From: Herbaspirillum rubrisubalbicans
Lineage (GTDB): Bacteria; Pseudomonadota; Gammaproteobacteria; Burkholderiales; Burkholderiaceae_D
NCBI RefSeq assembly: GCF_003719195.1
Contig: NZ_CP024996.1
Location: 1,302,001-1,366,000 of the forward strand
DNA: 64,000 bases
Direction of reading: 5' to 3'
Shown here: positions 1 to 10,834 of the stretch, one piece after another
Layout: each line of letters opens with the position of its first letter
Numbering within the stretch: the stretch's first letter is position 1
Notes under the pieces: generated by a model
Databases searched by the model: none
Seen by the model: only the letters and a program-made list of their open reading frames with translations
Told to the model about the DNA's origin: nothing
Program-made: the position numbers and the translations under genes

Positions 1-3000
1 ATCACATCCACGATGAACGCGCTCGGTATCACGATGGCCGCGGCGCAATCGGGAGGAGAGGGTGCGGTATCGCTGACAAATAATGTATTTAATACTAATG
101 GCGGTAATTTGAGCATCAGTGGCGGTAGCGTGAATGCCACTAGCGCCGGTGTGACGATGAGCGGGGTGACGTTTAATCTAGGCGCGGGCACTGGCACGGT
201 GACGGGTACGGTGATGAACGGCACCGGCGTGAACATATACTCAACCACCGTGAACGGCACTCTCACAGTCCAAGGCATTGCGAGCAATGGCACGGGGCTG
301 TATTCCGCAGCTGGTAACGGTGTCGTGACGCTTATCCAGACTGGCACGGGCGCGCTGACAATTAACGGCACATCGACGAGCGGCACTGGCATCCTGCTTG
401 GGGTCAACTGGGGTAACAGCCGCTTCGATACGAACGGCAACGTCTCGTTCAACGGCGTCAGCACGTCCGGTTCCGGTCTTCAGTTCATCAACAACGGCAA
501 TAGCTACCCGTCGGGTTTTAACGCGGCGAACGGTACGACACTGAACGTTACCGGCACGTCTACGAGCGGCGCTGGGATTTACTTCGGTAGCAGGAGTGGC
601 CCGACATCGACCGGAGCGGGTAATGTCACGATTCAGGGTAATACCCAGTCAGGCCAGGGCCTGTATTTTGGCGTCTTTAACGACGGTCAGACGTTGGGCG
701 TCACGGGTGCAGGTGCGATGGTGTTGAACGGAATCGCGACGGGCAACGGCACCGGTGTGCTGTTCGGCGACACGGGGGGCGGGCATTCGTTTACGGTGAA
801 TGGCAATGTCGCCGTCAACGGAGTGTCAGCGAACGGAACGGGGCTGAGCTGGGGCTCCTACAGTAACGGATACAACGGCGGAATCAACGTCACGTCTAAC
901 GCCACGTTGACAATGACAGGCGTGTCGTCCAATGCCTCCGGTTTTGCTTTCAACACGGTGAATGCCGTGAATACGGGTACGGGAAACCTGACCATCGCGG
1001 GTACGTCGAACGCGGCCAGTGGGGGGTATGCCGGGACCTGGATCGGTGGTAGCTTCAACGGAGGGATGACCTTAGGTGCGACCGGTGGCGGAACGATGAC
1101 TGTTAATGGCACAGCCACCAACGTCACTGGCCTGCAATTTGGCGATAGCGCTAGTGGACATTCATTCACTGTGGCAGGAAATATGGCCGCCAGCGGAGTG
1201 TCAGCGAACGGAACGGGGCTGAGCTGGGGCTCCTACAGTAACGGATACAACGGCGGAATCAACGTCACGTCTAACGCCACGTTGACAATGACAGGCGTGT
1301 CGTCCAATGCCTCCGGTTTTGCTTTCAACACGGTGAATGCCGTGAATACGGGTACGGGAAACCTGACCATCGCGGGTACGTCGAACGCGGCCAGTGGGGG
1401 GTATGCCGGGACCTGGATCGGTGGTAGCTTCAACGGAGGGATGACCTTAGGTGCGACCGGTGGCGGAACGATGACTGTTAATGGCACAGCCACCAACGTC
1501 ACTGGCCTGCAATTTGGCGATAGCGCTAGTGGACATTCATTCACTGTGGCAGGAAATATGGCCGCCAGCGGAGTGTCAGCGAACGGAACGGGGCTGAGCT
1601 GGGGCTCCTACAGTAACGGATACAACGGCGGAATCAACGTCACGTCTAACGCCACGTTGACAATGACAGGCGTGTCGTCCAATGCCTCCGGTTTTGCTTT
1701 CAACACGGTGAATGCCGTGAATACGGGTACGGGAAACCTGACCATCGCGGGTACGTCGAACGCGGCCAGTGGGGGGTATGCCGGGACCTGGATCGGTGGT
1801 AGCTTCAACGGAGGGATGACCTTAGGTGCGACCGGTGGCGGAACGATGACTGTTAATGGCACAGCCACCAACGTCACTGGCCTGCAATTTGGCGATAGCG
1901 CTAGTGGACATTCATTCACTGTGGCAGGAAATATGGCCGCCAGCGGAGTGTCAGCGAACGGAACGGGGCTGAGCTGGGGCTCCTACAGTAACGGATACAA
2001 CGGCGGAATCAACGTCACGTCTAACGCCACGTTGACAATGACAGGCGTGTCGTCCAATGCCTCCGGTTTTGCTTTCAACACGGTGAATGCCGTGAATACG
2101 GGTACGGGAAACCTGACCATCGCGGGTACGTCGAACGCGGCCAGTGGGGGGTATGCCGGGACCTGGATCGGTGGTAGCTTCAACGGAGGGATGACCTTAG
2201 GTGCGACCGGTGGCGGAACGATGACTGTTAATGGCACAGCCACCAACGTCACTGGCCTGCAATTTGGCGATAGCGCTAGTGGACATTCATTCACTGTGGC
2301 AGGAAATATGGCCGCCAGCGGAGTGTCAGCGAACGGAACGGGGCTGAGCTGGGGCTCCTACACTAACGGATACAACGGCGGAATCAACGTCACGTCTAAC
2401 GCCACGTTGACAATGACAGGCGTGTCGGCCAATGCCTCCGGTTTTGTTTTCAACACGATGAATGCGGTGAATACGGGTACGGGAAATCTGACCATCGCGG
2501 GTACGTCGAACGCGGCCAGTGGGGGGTATGCCGGGACCTGGATCGGTGGCAACTTCAACGGGTGGATGTCGCTTGGCACGACCGGTGGCGGTGCGATGAC
2601 GGTCAATGGCATGGCCACGAACGTCACTGGCTTGCAATTTGGCGCTGGCGGACATGGGTTCACCGTGTCGGGCAATGCCCGCTTCAACGGCCAGTCGATC
2701 AATGGCACCGGATTAAACTGGAATTCCTACTATAACGGTTATGAAGGCGGGATCGTCACTTCGGCCAATGCCAATGTGATCCTGAACGGCACGTCGACCA
2801 ATAGCACGGGTGTTGTGCTGACGGCCCATCTGATCGCCAATGGCGGACCGGGCAATCTGACTATTGCCGGTAGATCAACCAATGGCACTGGCACGTCGCT
2901 GGGACGTGGCAATGATGATCCTCAGTTGCTCAGCAATAGCGGCAACGGTACGCTAACTATCACCGGTGTTTCGGTCAGCGGCAACGGTACGACGCTGGGC

Positions 3001-6000
3001 TATGGCCCGGGCAGTTATGTGGGCTTTCAATATTCCGTGACCGGAAAGGTGACGCTTGGTGGTACCAGCACTTCCGGTACCGGGGTGTACTGGGGGAGTT
3101 GGAACAACAGCTGGTATGGCGTTAATGTGACGGCGAACAGTACGTTCAACCTTTCGGGTACCTCCACGACGGGCGCGGGCATCGACTTCTCGAACGAAGT
3201 CAACATTGTCAACAAAGGATCGGGCGCGTGGCTGCTGAACGGGAGTTCGGTGGACGGCACAGGTTTCCTGCGCGGCAGTGGTTCACTTGGTGCCTGGAAT
3301 AACGGTTCGATCGTCGCAACTGGCATTTCTACTAACGGCACTGGATTTTCGGGTGGGACAGTCAATGTCAGCACCTCCGCCAACGGCTCGGTGAGCGTGG
3401 CGGGCATGTCGGTCAACGGCACGGGCTTGTCGTCGGCCTTTACCTCGAATTCGAGTGTGAATATCAGCGGGACCTCAACGGTGGGTGCCGGCATGTTGCT
3501 GGGCGCGGTAACGGCGGTGGCAGATGTACTGGCCAGAACGCCGAACGGAAACCTGACCCTGAACGGCAACATCTCCACAACCGGCGGCAACGTGACATTG
3601 GCTGCGGGAACGCTCAGCGCGGTGGCTAATATCTCCGTGGCCAATGGTAATGTGACGGGCGGGGATGTGATCAAGGGCGCGGCGCAAAGCGTTGCAGTAG
3701 GTACGGGCAAGACGGTGACCATCTACTCAGGCAACGCCAATAGCAGTAGCTTGGCCAGTTTGGTTGCCAATGGTACGACCAGTCAGAATAAAATCTATGC
3801 CACCAACTTCACGAGTGGATCTGCGACGGTCAATGCAAACAGTGCGTTGAATTTGTTCTATCGCGTTACTCCTACGTTAAGTATCTCCAACGCTACAGTG
3901 TTGAGCAAGGTCTACGATACGACTAACGTTGCGAGAGTTACCGGTACTGTAAGTGGTGCTATTGATGGTGACAGCGTCTCCAATGGTATTTTCGGTGTTT
4001 TTTCGGATGCTGCTGCCGGAACTAACAAGGCGGTGACGGTCAGTGCTTCGAACGTTGCTGTTGTCAGCGGGGCAGCTGGTGTTACCGTCGCGGGCTATGT
4101 GACGAATACGAATTTGTCTTCATCCTTGACCGCAAATATCGCTAAGGCGAATGTCACCGTGTCGGGTGTGACGGCTAGCAACAAGGTCTACGACATGACC
4201 ACCAATGCCAGCGTGAGCAATGTCGGCACCGCGACTGTTTCGCTGGGCAATATATCGGCGGCCAATGGCAGCTTGGCTGCGTCAACGAGTTTCAGCAACT
4301 ATACGGTCACTGCAAACTTTGCCAATGCCTCGGCGGGTAACCAGACAGTAAACCTGAATACAGTATTGAGTGACACGACCAACTATAGTATTGCATCGAG
4401 TAGCCAGAATACGACTGCGGCATCGATTGCCAAGGCCAATGTGACGGTGAGCAACGTGACGGTATCGAGCAAGGTGTATGACAGCACCGCTAATGCCAAT
4501 GTGACCAGCAAGGTGGTGACGGTGGCCTTGGGTGATTCGGCTGCCGCCAACGGTAGCACAGTCAACAACACCAGCATCAACGCTGCGACGGTCACCGGTG
4601 CGTTTGCTAATGCCTCGGCAGGTAATCAGACGGTGAACCTGAATACGGTTCTGACCGATACAACCAACTACAGCATTGCATCTGGTAGCCAAAATACCAC
4701 CACTGCGGCTATTACCAAGGCTAATGTCACGGTCAGTAATGTGACGGCCAATAACAAGGTGTACGACACGACGACCAATGCCAGCATCAGTGGGAAGACG
4801 GTCACGGTGGCTTTGGGCAATTCGAGTGCGGCCAATGGCAGCACGGTCAATAACACGACCATGAATGTGACGACCGTGACCGGGACCTTTGCCAATGCAT
4901 CGGCCGGTAACCAGACTGTGAATCTGAATGCGACGCTGAGCGACACGACGAACTACACCCTGGTCAGTGCGCAGAACACGACCACGGCCAACATCGCCAA
5001 GGCCAATGTGACGATGGGTGTCATTTCTGTGTCGGATAAAGTCTACGATGGCACGACCAATGCGGCGTTGGGAGCTGGATCGGCGACGGTGCAGCTGGGT
5101 AATTCGTCGGCAGCCGATGGTAGCCTGGCTAGTGCGTCGAACTTCACGAACGTCAATGTCACAGGCGGATTTGTGACGGCAAGTGCCGGGTCGAACAAGT
5201 CGGTGAATCTGACCGTGGCGTTGGCTGATACGACCAACTATAGCTTATCGGGTGGGACGCAGATCAATACCACTGCGAACATTGCCAAGGCGAATGTCAC
5301 TGTGAGTAATGTCACTGTGTCAGACAAGGTGTATGACACGACCACGAATGCCAACATCAATGGCAAGACGGTCACGGTGGCATTGGGTAATTCGAGTGTA
5401 GCCAATGGCAGTACGGTCAATAACACGTCCATGAATGTGACGACCGTAACCGCTGTGTTTGCCAATGCTGCGGCGGGTAATCAGACGGTCAATCTGAATA
5501 CGGCGTTGACCGACACGACGAACTTCTCGTTGGTGAGTGCGCAGAACACGACCACGGCGAACATTGCCAAGGCTAATGTGACGGTGAGCGGGGTGACTGC
5601 CAACAACAAGGTCTACGACACCACGACTAATGCCAGCTTGAGCAGCAATGGCAGTGGCACGGTGCAGTTGGGTAATGCGTCGGCCGCCAATGGTAGCCTG
5701 GCGGCGGCATCGGCCTACAGCAACTACACCGTCACGGGAGCATTTGCCAATGGATCTGCAGGTACGCAGACGGTGAATCTGAATACGGTGGTGAACGACA
5801 CCACCAACTACACCTTGATCAGCGCGCCGAACACGACCACGGCGAACATCGCCCGGGCTAATGTCACGGTCAGTAATGTGACGGCCAATAACAAGGTGTA
5901 CGACACGACGACCAATGCCAGCATCAGTGGGAAGACGGTCACGGTGGCTTTGGGCAATTCGAGTGCGGCCAATGGCAGCACGGTCAATAACACGACCATG

Positions 6001-8700
6001 AATGTGACGACCGTGACCGGGACCTTTGCCAATGCATCGGCCGGTAACCAGACCGTGAATCTGAATGCGACGCTGAGCGACACGACGAACTACACCCTGG
6101 TCAGTGCGCAGAACACGACCACGGCCAACATCGCCAAGGCCAATGTGACGATGGGTGTCATTTCTGTGTCGGATAAAGTCTACGATGGCACGACCAATGC
6201 GGCGTTGGGAGCTGGATCGGCGACGGTGCAGCTGGGTAATTCGTCGGCAGCCGATGGTAGCCTGGCTAGTGCCTCTAACTTCACGAACGTTAATGTCACA
6301 GGCGGATTTGTGACGGCAAGTGCCGGGTCGAACAAGTCGGTGAATCTGACCGTGGCGTTGGCTGATACGACCAACTATAGCTTATCGGGTGGGACGCAGA
6401 TCAATACCACTGCGAACATTGCCAAGGCAAATGTCACTGTTAGTAATGTCACGGTGTCGGACAAGGTGTATGACACGACGACCAATGCCAGCGTGAGCGG
6501 TAAGCTGGTGACGGTGGCGTTGGGTAATTCGAGTGCAGCCAATGGCAGCACGGTCAACAACACCAGCATGAACGTGACGACCGTGACCGGGACCTTTGCC
6601 AATGCATCGGCCGGTAACCAGACCGTGAATCTGAATACGGCGTTGACCGACACGACGAACTTCTCGTTGGTGAGTGCGCAGAACACGACCACGGCGAACA
6701 TTGCCAAGGCTAATGTGACGGTGAGCGGGGTGACTGCCAACAACAAGGTGTACGACACGACGACCAATGCCAGCTTGAGCAGCAATGGCAGTGGCACGGT
6801 GCAGTTGGGTAATGCGTCGGCCGCCAATGGTAGCCTGGCGGCGGCATCGGCCTACAGCAACTACACCGTCACGGGAGCATTTGCCAATGGATCTGCAGGT
6901 ACGCAGACGGTGAATCTGAATACGGTGGTGAACGACACCACCAACTACACCTTGATCAGCGCGCCGAACACGACCACGGCGAACATCGCCCGGGCTAATG
7001 TCACGGTCAGTAATGTGACGGCCAATAACAAGGTGTACGACACGACGACCAATGCCAGCATCAGTGGGAAGACGGTCACGGTGGCTTTGGGCAATTCGAG
7101 TGCGGCCAATGGCAGCACGGTCAATAACACGACCATGAATGTGACGACCGTGACCGGGACCTTTGCCAATGCATCGGCCGGTAACCAGACCGTGAATCTG
7201 AATGCGACGCTGAGCGACACGACGAACTACACCCTGGTCAGTGCGCAGAACACGACCACGGCCAACATCGCCAAGGCCAATGTGACGATGGGTGTCATTT
7301 CTGTGTCGGATAAAGTCTACGATGGCACGACCAATGCGGCGTTGGGAGCTGGATCGGCGACGGTGCAGCTGGGTAATTCGTCGGCAGCCGATGGTAGCCT
7401 GGCTAGTGCCTCTAACTTCACGAACGTTAATGTCACAGGCGGATTTGTGACGGCAAGTGCCGGGTCGAACAAGTCGGTGAATCTGACCGTGGCGTTGGCT
7501 GATACGACCAACTATAGCTTATCGGGTGGGACGCAGATCAATACCACTGCGAACATTGCCAAGGCAAATGTCACTGTTAGTAATGTCACGGTGTCGGACA
7601 AGGTGTATGACACGACGACCAATGCCAGCGTGAGCGGTAAGTTGGTGACGGTGGCGTTGGGTAATTCGAGTGCGGCCAATGGTAGTACGGTCAATAACAC
7701 GTCCATGAATGTGACGACCGTAACCGGTGTGTTTGCTAATACTGCGGCGGGTAATCAGACAGTGAATCTGAATACGGCGTTGACCGACACGACGAACTTC
7801 TCGTTGGTGAGTGCGCAGAACACGACCACGGCGAACATTGCTAAGGCTAATGTGACGGTGAGCGGAGTGACGGCCAACAACAAGGTCTACGACACCACGA
7901 CCAATGCCAGCTTGAGCAGCAATGGCAGTGGTACTGTGCAGTTGGGTAATGCGTCGGCCGCCAATGGTAGCCTGGCGGCGGCATCGGCCTACAGCAACTA
8001 CACCGTCACGGGAGCATTTGCCAATGGTTCTGCGGGTACGCAGACGGTGAATCTGAACACAGTGTTGGGTGATACGACTAACTACACCTTGGCATCAGCA
8101 AGCCAGAACACGACCAGTGCCACCATCGCTAAGGCCAGTGTGACTGTCTCCGGTGTCACCGCGAGCAATAAAATCTATGACAGCACAACTAATGCTGTTC
8201 TGAGCAGCCAGGGTACGGGGACGGTACTGATGGGCGATGCCAGTGCTGCTAATGGCGCATTGGCGTCCGTGATGCCATTTTCAGGCTATACCGTCAATGG
8301 GACGTTCGCTAGTCCTGCGGTGGGAAATCAAAACGTTAATCTCAACACACTGCTGTTGGATACCACGAACTTCACGTTGGCCCAAGGCAGCCAAATGACC
8401 GCGGTAGCGCAGATCCTGCCGCCGCCCACGCTGCCAAACAGCGGAAATGCTGAAGGTGGAACCAGCGTTGGCAACTACAACGTCAACCCTGGCTTGGGAA
8501 CAGTAAGCGTAGGAGGGCGCAAGTGGTGGAGCACGCAGGTCACGAATCCCATCGTTGTCGTTGATGAAGGCGTCTCAAAGGGGGCAGATGTTGGATTAAA
8601 GAAAACATCCTTGATCGAGGATTCAGTCACTGACACGGATCACCAAAATCCTGATCGTAAGAAGCTGTTGCGCGTCGTCGGCTCTGGCGTTCGTCAATAG
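1..8700 (+). CDS. Giant FHA-like / YDG-repeat surface protein, 5' partial
   Basis: The frame is open from base 1, with no stop before the first ATG at 13, so the N-terminus (signal, TPS or secretion domain) lies outside the window. About 2900 residues are visible. Residues 1-1250 are Gly/Asn/Thr-rich filamentous-haemagglutinin-type beta-helix repeats, including a near-identical 125-residue tandem block. From about residue 1290 come tandem YDG-type modules (K-V-Y-D-x-T-T-N-A, about 94 residues each). The last 90 residues are non-repetitive and charged. Almost every Asn in the YDG part lies in an N-X-S/T sequon. The family is large secreted adhesins. Five genes for nucleotide-sugar and glycosyl chemistry follow on the same strand, so glycosylation is plausible but inferred. 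A GNRA-loop hairpin follows the stop. The antisense ORFs across the repeats are composition shadows. Confidence 0.85.
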   Translation: MTSTMNALGITMAAAQSGGEGAVSLTNNVFNTNGGNLSISGGSVNATSAGVTMSGVTFNLGAGTGTVTGTVMNGTGVNIYSTTVNGTLTVQGIASNGTGLYSAAGNGVVTLIQTGTGALTINGTSTSGTGILLGVNWGNSRFDTNGNVSFNGVSTSGSGLQFINNGNSYPSGFNAANGTTLNVTGTSTSGAGIYFGSRSGPTSTGAGNVTIQGNTQSGQGLYFGVFNDGQTLGVTGAGAMVLNGIATGNGTGVLFGDTGGGHSFTVNGNVAVNGVSANGTGLSWGSYSNGYNGGINVTSNATLTMTGVSSNASGFAFNTVNAVNTGTGNLTIAGTSNAASGGYAGTWIGGSFNGGMTLGATGGGTMTVNGTATNVTGLQFGDSASGHSFTVAGNMAASGVSANGTGLSWGSYSNGYNGGINVTSNATLTMTGVSSNASGFAFNTVNAVNTGTGNLTIAGTSNAASGGYAGTWIGGSFNGGMTLGATGGGTMTVNGTATNVTGLQFGDSASGHSFTVAGNMAASGVSANGTGLSWGSYSNGYNGGINVTSNATLTMTGVSSNASGFAFNTVNAVNTGTGNLTIAGTSNAASGGYAGTWIGGSFNGGMTLGATGGGTMTVNGTATNVTGLQFGDSASGHSFTVAGNMAASGVSANGTGLSWGSYSNGYNGGINVTSNATLTMTGVSSNASGFAFNTVNAVNTGTGNLTIAGTSNAASGGYAGTWIGGSFNGGMTLGATGGGTMTVNGTATNVTGLQFGDSASGHSFTVAGNMAASGVSANGTGLSWGSYTNGYNGGINVTSNATLTMTGVSANASGFVFNTMNAVNTGTGNLTIAGTSNAASGGYAGTWIGGNFNGWMSLGTTGGGAMTVNGMATNVTGLQFGAGGHGFTVSGNARFNGQSINGTGLNWNSYYNGYEGGIVTSANANVILNGTSTNSTGVVLTAHLIANGGPGNLTIAGRSTNGTGTSLGRGNDDPQLLSNSGNGTLTITGVSVSGNGTTLGYGPGSYVGFQYSVTGKVTLGGTSTSGTGVYWGSWNNSWYGVNVTANSTFNLSGTSTTGAGIDFSNEVNIVNKGSGAWLLNGSSVDGTGFLRGSGSLGAWNNGSIVATGISTNGTGFSGGTVNVSTSANGSVSVAGMSVNGTGLSSAFTSNSSVNISGTSTVGAGMLLGAVTAVADVLARTPNGNLTLNGNISTTGGNVTLAAGTLSAVANISVANGNVTGGDVIKGAAQSVAVGTGKTVTIYSGNANSSSLASLVANGTTSQNKIYATNFTSGSATVNANSALNLFYRVTPTLSISNATVLSKVYDTTNVARVTGTVSGAIDGDSVSNGIFGVFSDAAAGTNKAVTVSASNVAVVSGAAGVTVAGYVTNTNLSSSLTANIAKANVTVSGVTASNKVYDMTTNASVSNVGTATVSLGNISAANGSLAASTSFSNYTVTANFANASAGNQTVNLNTVLSDTTNYSIASSSQNTTAASIAKANVTVSNVTVSSKVYDSTANANVTSKVVTVALGDSAAANGSTVNNTSINAATVTGAFANASAGNQTVNLNTVLTDTTNYSIASGSQNTTTAAITKANVTVSNVTANNKVYDTTTNASISGKTVTVALGNSSAANGSTVNNTTMNVTTVTGTFANASAGNQTVNLNATLSDTTNYTLVSAQNTTTANIAKANVTMGVISVSDKVYDGTTNAALGAGSATVQLGNSSAADGSLASASNFTNVNVTGGFVTASAGSNKSVNLTVALADTTNYSLSGGTQINTTANIAKANVTVSNVTVSDKVYDTTTNANINGKTVTVALGNSSVANGSTVNNTSMNVTTVTAVFANAAAGNQTVNLNTALTDTTNFSLVSAQNTTTANIAKANVTVSGVTANNKVYDTTTNASLSSNGSGTVQLGNASAANGSLAAASAYSNYTVTGAFANGSAGTQTVNLNTVVNDTTNYTLISAPNTTTANIARANVTVSNVTANNKVYDTTTNASISGKTVTVALGNSSAANGSTVNNTTMNVTTVTGTFANASAGNQTVNLNATLSDTTNYTLVSAQNTTTANIAKANVTMGVISVSDKVYDGTTNAALGAGSATVQLGNSSAADGSLASASNFTNVNVTGGFVTASAGSNKSVNLTVALADTTNYSLSGGTQINTTANIAKANVTVSNVTVSDKVYDTTTNASVSGKLVTVALGNSSAANGSTVNNTSMNVTTVTGTFANASAGNQTVNLNTALTDTTNFSLVSAQNTTTANIAKANVTVSGVTANNKVYDTTTNASLSSNGSGTVQLGNASAANGSLAAASAYSNYTVTGAFANGSAGTQTVNLNTVVNDTTNYTLISAPNTTTANIARANVTVSNVTANNKVYDTTTNASISGKTVTVALGNSSAANGSTVNNTTMNVTTVTGTFANASAGNQTVNLNATLSDTTNYTLVSAQNTTTANIAKANVTMGVISVSDKVYDGTTNAALGAGSATVQLGNSSAADGSLASASNFTNVNVTGGFVTASAGSNKSVNLTVALADTTNYSLSGGTQINTTANIAKANVTVSNVTVSDKVYDTTTNASVSGKLVTVALGNSSAANGSTVNNTSMNVTTVTGVFANTAAGNQTVNLNTALTDTTNFSLVSAQNTTTANIAKANVTVSGVTANNKVYDTTTNASLSSNGSGTVQLGNASAANGSLAAASAYSNYTVTGAFANGSAGTQTVNLNTVLGDTTNYTLASASQNTTSATIAKASVTVSGVTASNKIYDSTTNAVLSSQGTGTVLMGDASAANGALASVMPFSGYTVNGTFASPAVGNQNVNLNTLLLDTTNFTLAQGSQMTAVAQILPPPTLPNSGNAEGGTSVGNYNVNPGLGTVSVGGRKWWSTQVTNPIVVVDEGVSKGADVGLKKTSLIEDSVTDTDHQNPDRKKLLRVVGSGVRQ
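820..2640 (+). repeat. 375-bp tandem coding repeats (about 4 identical + 1 diverged copy)
   Basis: Units begin at 820, 1195, 1570, 1945 and 2320, each 375 bp (125 codons). The first four read as identical at the DNA level, synonymous positions included. The fifth carries scattered substitutions and diverges after about 2550. DNA identity implies recent amplification or gene conversion, and the copy number may be affected by assembly. Confidence 0.9.
4721..8131 (+). repeat. 1137-bp higher-order repeats of four YDG modules (3 copies)
   Basis: The same sequence starts at 4721, 5858 and 6995, exactly 1137 bp apart. Each super-unit holds four YDG modules of slightly different sequence. Copies 2 and 3 are almost identical, and copy 1 differs at more positions in its second half. 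The pattern indicates duplication of a four-module block rather than of single modules. Confidence 0.88.
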
Positions 8701-8728
8701 TCAAACATAACTGAAGACACAGTAAAAC

Positions 8729-8748
8729 CCTCCTCGGTAACGAGGAGG
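8729..8748 (+). terminator. Stem-loop after the giant surface protein
   Basis: A perfect 8-bp stem CCTCCTCG/CGAGGAGG encloses a GTAA (GNRA) loop 28 nt after the stop codon. A five-T run begins only about 12 nt downstream, so it may be a weak terminator or a processing/stability hairpin ahead of the sugar operon. Confidence 0.5.
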
Positions 8749-8787
8749 ATTAGGGATCTGTTTTTCAAAAATTGATGAGGCGCCGAA

Positions 8788-9750
8788 ATGGATAAGCGAG
8801 TTCTAGTGACGGGTGGCGCAGGATTTCTTGGTTCGCATCTGTGCGAAGCACTGCTGGCGGCAGGTAATACGGTGTTGTGTCTGGATAATTTTTATACAGG
8901 GAGTGAGCGTAATGTCGAGCACCTGTTGAGTCATGAACGTTTTGAACTCATTCCCTATGACGTTACATTACCTCTGGACGTGGACGTTGACCTAATTTGC
9001 AATTTGGCCTCGCCGGCATCTCCAGTCCATTATCAAAGTGATCCAGTTCAGACGCTGAAGACTAATCTGGAGGGTGCGGCCAACATGTTGAAGCTGGCCA
9101 AGCGCATCAACGCGAAGGTCTTCCAGGCGAGTACAAGTGAAGTCTATGGTGATCCTGAAATTACGCCGCAGCCGGAGTGGTATTGGGGGAACGTCAACCC
9201 GATCGGGGTTCGTAGTTGTTATGACGAAGGCAAGCGCTGTGCGGAGACGCTGTTCTTCGATTATCACCGCCAGTATCGCGTTCCCATCAAGGTCGCGCGC
9301 ATCTTTAATACTTACGGACCACGGATGCGCATTGATGACGGACGTGTCATTAGCAATTTTATCGTCCAAGCTTTACTGGGGGAGCCGATCACTGTCTACG
9401 GGGATGGAATGCAGACACGTAGTTTCTGCTTCGTCAGTGATCTGATCGATGCCATCGTCAAATTCTTGCAGACATCGGATGTGATGAGTGGGCCGATCAA
9501 TCTAGGCAACCCCGAGGAAATTCCAATGCAGATGTTGGCGGAGAAGATTATCGCGATGACCGGATCACGCAGCCAGATTATCCATCAACGACTTCCAGAG
9601 GACGATCCACGCCAGCGCAGACCAGATATAACGGTGGCCAAGAAGTTGCTGAACTGGTCGCCCCAGATTGATCTGGAATCGGGGTTGGTTAAGACCATTG
9701 AATATTTTGAGAGTGAGCTGCTGCGTATTGGGCGTGCGGTCAACGGGTAA
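8788..9750 (+). CDS. UDP-glucuronate decarboxylase-like SDR (UDP-xylose synthase family)
   Basis: A 320-residue extended SDR. The Rossmann motif [10 protein letters not shown] lies at residues 8-17, and the catalytic pair is Y145-x3-K149 in SCYDEGK. The stretches [11 protein letters not shown] and [15 protein letters not shown] are characteristic of UXS-type UDP-glucuronate decarboxylases, which make UDP-xylose from UDP-glucuronate with bound NAD+. Length and motif order fit the soluble bacterial enzyme. It is the first gene of a tightly packed run ending at about 14.5 kb. In context it probably supplies an activated pentose for surface glycans or for glycosylation of the neighbouring giant proteins (inferred). 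UDP-glucose 4-epimerase or dTDP-glucose dehydratase activity is less likely on motif grounds. Confidence 0.8.
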   Translation: MDKRVLVTGGAGFLGSHLCEALLAAGNTVLCLDNFYTGSERNVEHLLSHERFELIPYDVTLPLDVDVDLICNLASPASPVHYQSDPVQTLKTNLEGAANMLKLAKRINAKVFQASTSEVYGDPEITPQPEWYWGNVNPIGVRSCYDEGKRCAETLFFDYHRQYRVPIKVARIFNTYGPRMRIDDGRVISNFIVQALLGEPITVYGDGMQTRSFCFVSDLIDAIVKFLQTSDVMSGPINLGNPEEIPMQMLAEKIIAMTGSRSQIIHQRLPEDDPRQRRPDITVAKKLLNWSPQIDLESGLVKTIEYFESELLRIGRAVNG

Positions 9751-9760
9751 GGAGGGCGAA

Positions 9761-10834
9761 ATGAGCGTTGCTATTGTGACTGGTTCTGCCGGTCTGATTG
9801 GGTCAGAGACGGTCCGTGTTTTGAGCGAAAAGGGCTTTCAAGTGGTAGGAATCGATAACGACATGCGGGCTGCTTTCTTCGGCCCGCAGGCGTCCATTCG
9901 TGACAACTTGGCGGCGCTGCAAAAGGACGTTCAAAGCTATGTTCATCACTCTCTCGATATTCGTAATGCCGAGGGGCTGCGTGATGTGTTTCGTCGTTAC
10001 GGCAAGACAATTTCACTTGTAGTGCACACGGCAGCCCAACCTTCACACGACTGGGCTGCTGGCGATCCCTTCACAGATTTCTCCGTCAACGCCACGGGTA
10101 CGCTGAACTTGCTGGAGATGACACGGAACTACTGCCGTGATGCCGTTTTCATCTTCTGCAGCACCAACAAGGTCTACGGAGACACGCCCAATGTCTTGCC
10201 TTTAGAGGAACAGGAAACGCGCTGGGAGCTGACCGCAGACCACCCTTGGTACGTGCACGGCATTGACGAGTCGATGAGTATCGATACCAGTCGGCACAGT
10301 CTCTTCGGGGTATCAAAATGTTCGGCCGATCTGCTAGTGCAGGAATATGGTCGCTATTTTGAAATGAAAACGGCGTGTTTTCGGGGCGGATGCCTGACGG
10401 GGCCGGCACATACCGGCGCACAACTACATGGCTTCCTTTCTTACCTTTGCCGCTGCGCGGTCCAGGGTACGCCTTACACGATTTTCGGCTATGAGGGTAA
10501 GCAGGTGCGCGACAACATTCATGCCAACGACCTGGTTAGCGCATTTTGGCATTTCTTCCAAGCTCCTCGTAGTGGAGAGGTGTACAACATGGGAGGAGGG
10601 CGTCAATCGAATTGCTCAGTCATTGAAGCCATCAATCTCTGCGAGAAATTGACGGGTAAGCCGATGACGGTGCGTTATGACGCGCAACACCGGAGTGGTG
10701 ATCATATCTGGTGGATTAGCGACACACGGCGCTTCAGTGTCCATTTCCCTGAGTGGAATCGACGCTACACGCTGGAAGACATTATGGCTGAGAACATCGA
10801 CATGATGCAGCAGCGCCTGGAGAAACGGGGATGA
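9761..10834 (+). CDS. NAD-dependent epimerase (CDP-paratose/tyvelose 2-epimerase-like), Tyr-to-Phe
   Basis: I chose the ATG at 9761 because it follows AAGGAGGG at ideal spacing, 10 nt after the previous stop; an upstream in-frame ATG lies inside that gene. The product is 357 residues. The Rossmann motif GSAGLIGSE is at the N-terminus. [10 protein letters not shown] and EVYNMGGG near the C-terminus resemble CDP-paratose 2-epimerase-like SDRs. At the usual YxxxK site the sequence reads LFGVSK, so Phe replaces the catalytic Tyr. It overlaps the following glycosyltransferase by four bases (ATGA). It is probably a nucleotide-sugar epimerase or isomerase. The Phe may mark a subfamily with altered chemistry rather than inactivation. 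Confidence 0.7.
   Translation: MSVAIVTGSAGLIGSETVRVLSEKGFQVVGIDNDMRAAFFGPQASIRDNLAALQKDVQSYVHHSLDIRNAEGLRDVFRRYGKTISLVVHTAAQPSHDWAAGDPFTDFSVNATGTLNLLEMTRNYCRDAVFIFCSTNKVYGDTPNVLPLEEQETRWELTADHPWYVHGIDESMSIDTSRHSLFGVSKCSADLLVQEYGRYFEMKTACFRGGCLTGPAHTGAQLHGFLSYLCRCAVQGTPYTIFGYEGKQVRDNIHANDLVSAFWHFFQAPRSGEVYNMGGGRQSNCSVIEAINLCEKLTGKPMTVRYDAQHRSGDHIWWISDTRRFSVHFPEWNRRYTLEDIMAENIDMMQQRLEKRG

Noticed and set aside
858..7706. Numerous antisense ORFs within the giant repeat gene
   Set aside because: They recur with the 375-bp and 1137-bp repeat periods, have no ribosome sites, and their Pro/Val/Leu-rich composition mirrors the sense Asn/Thr/Gly codons.
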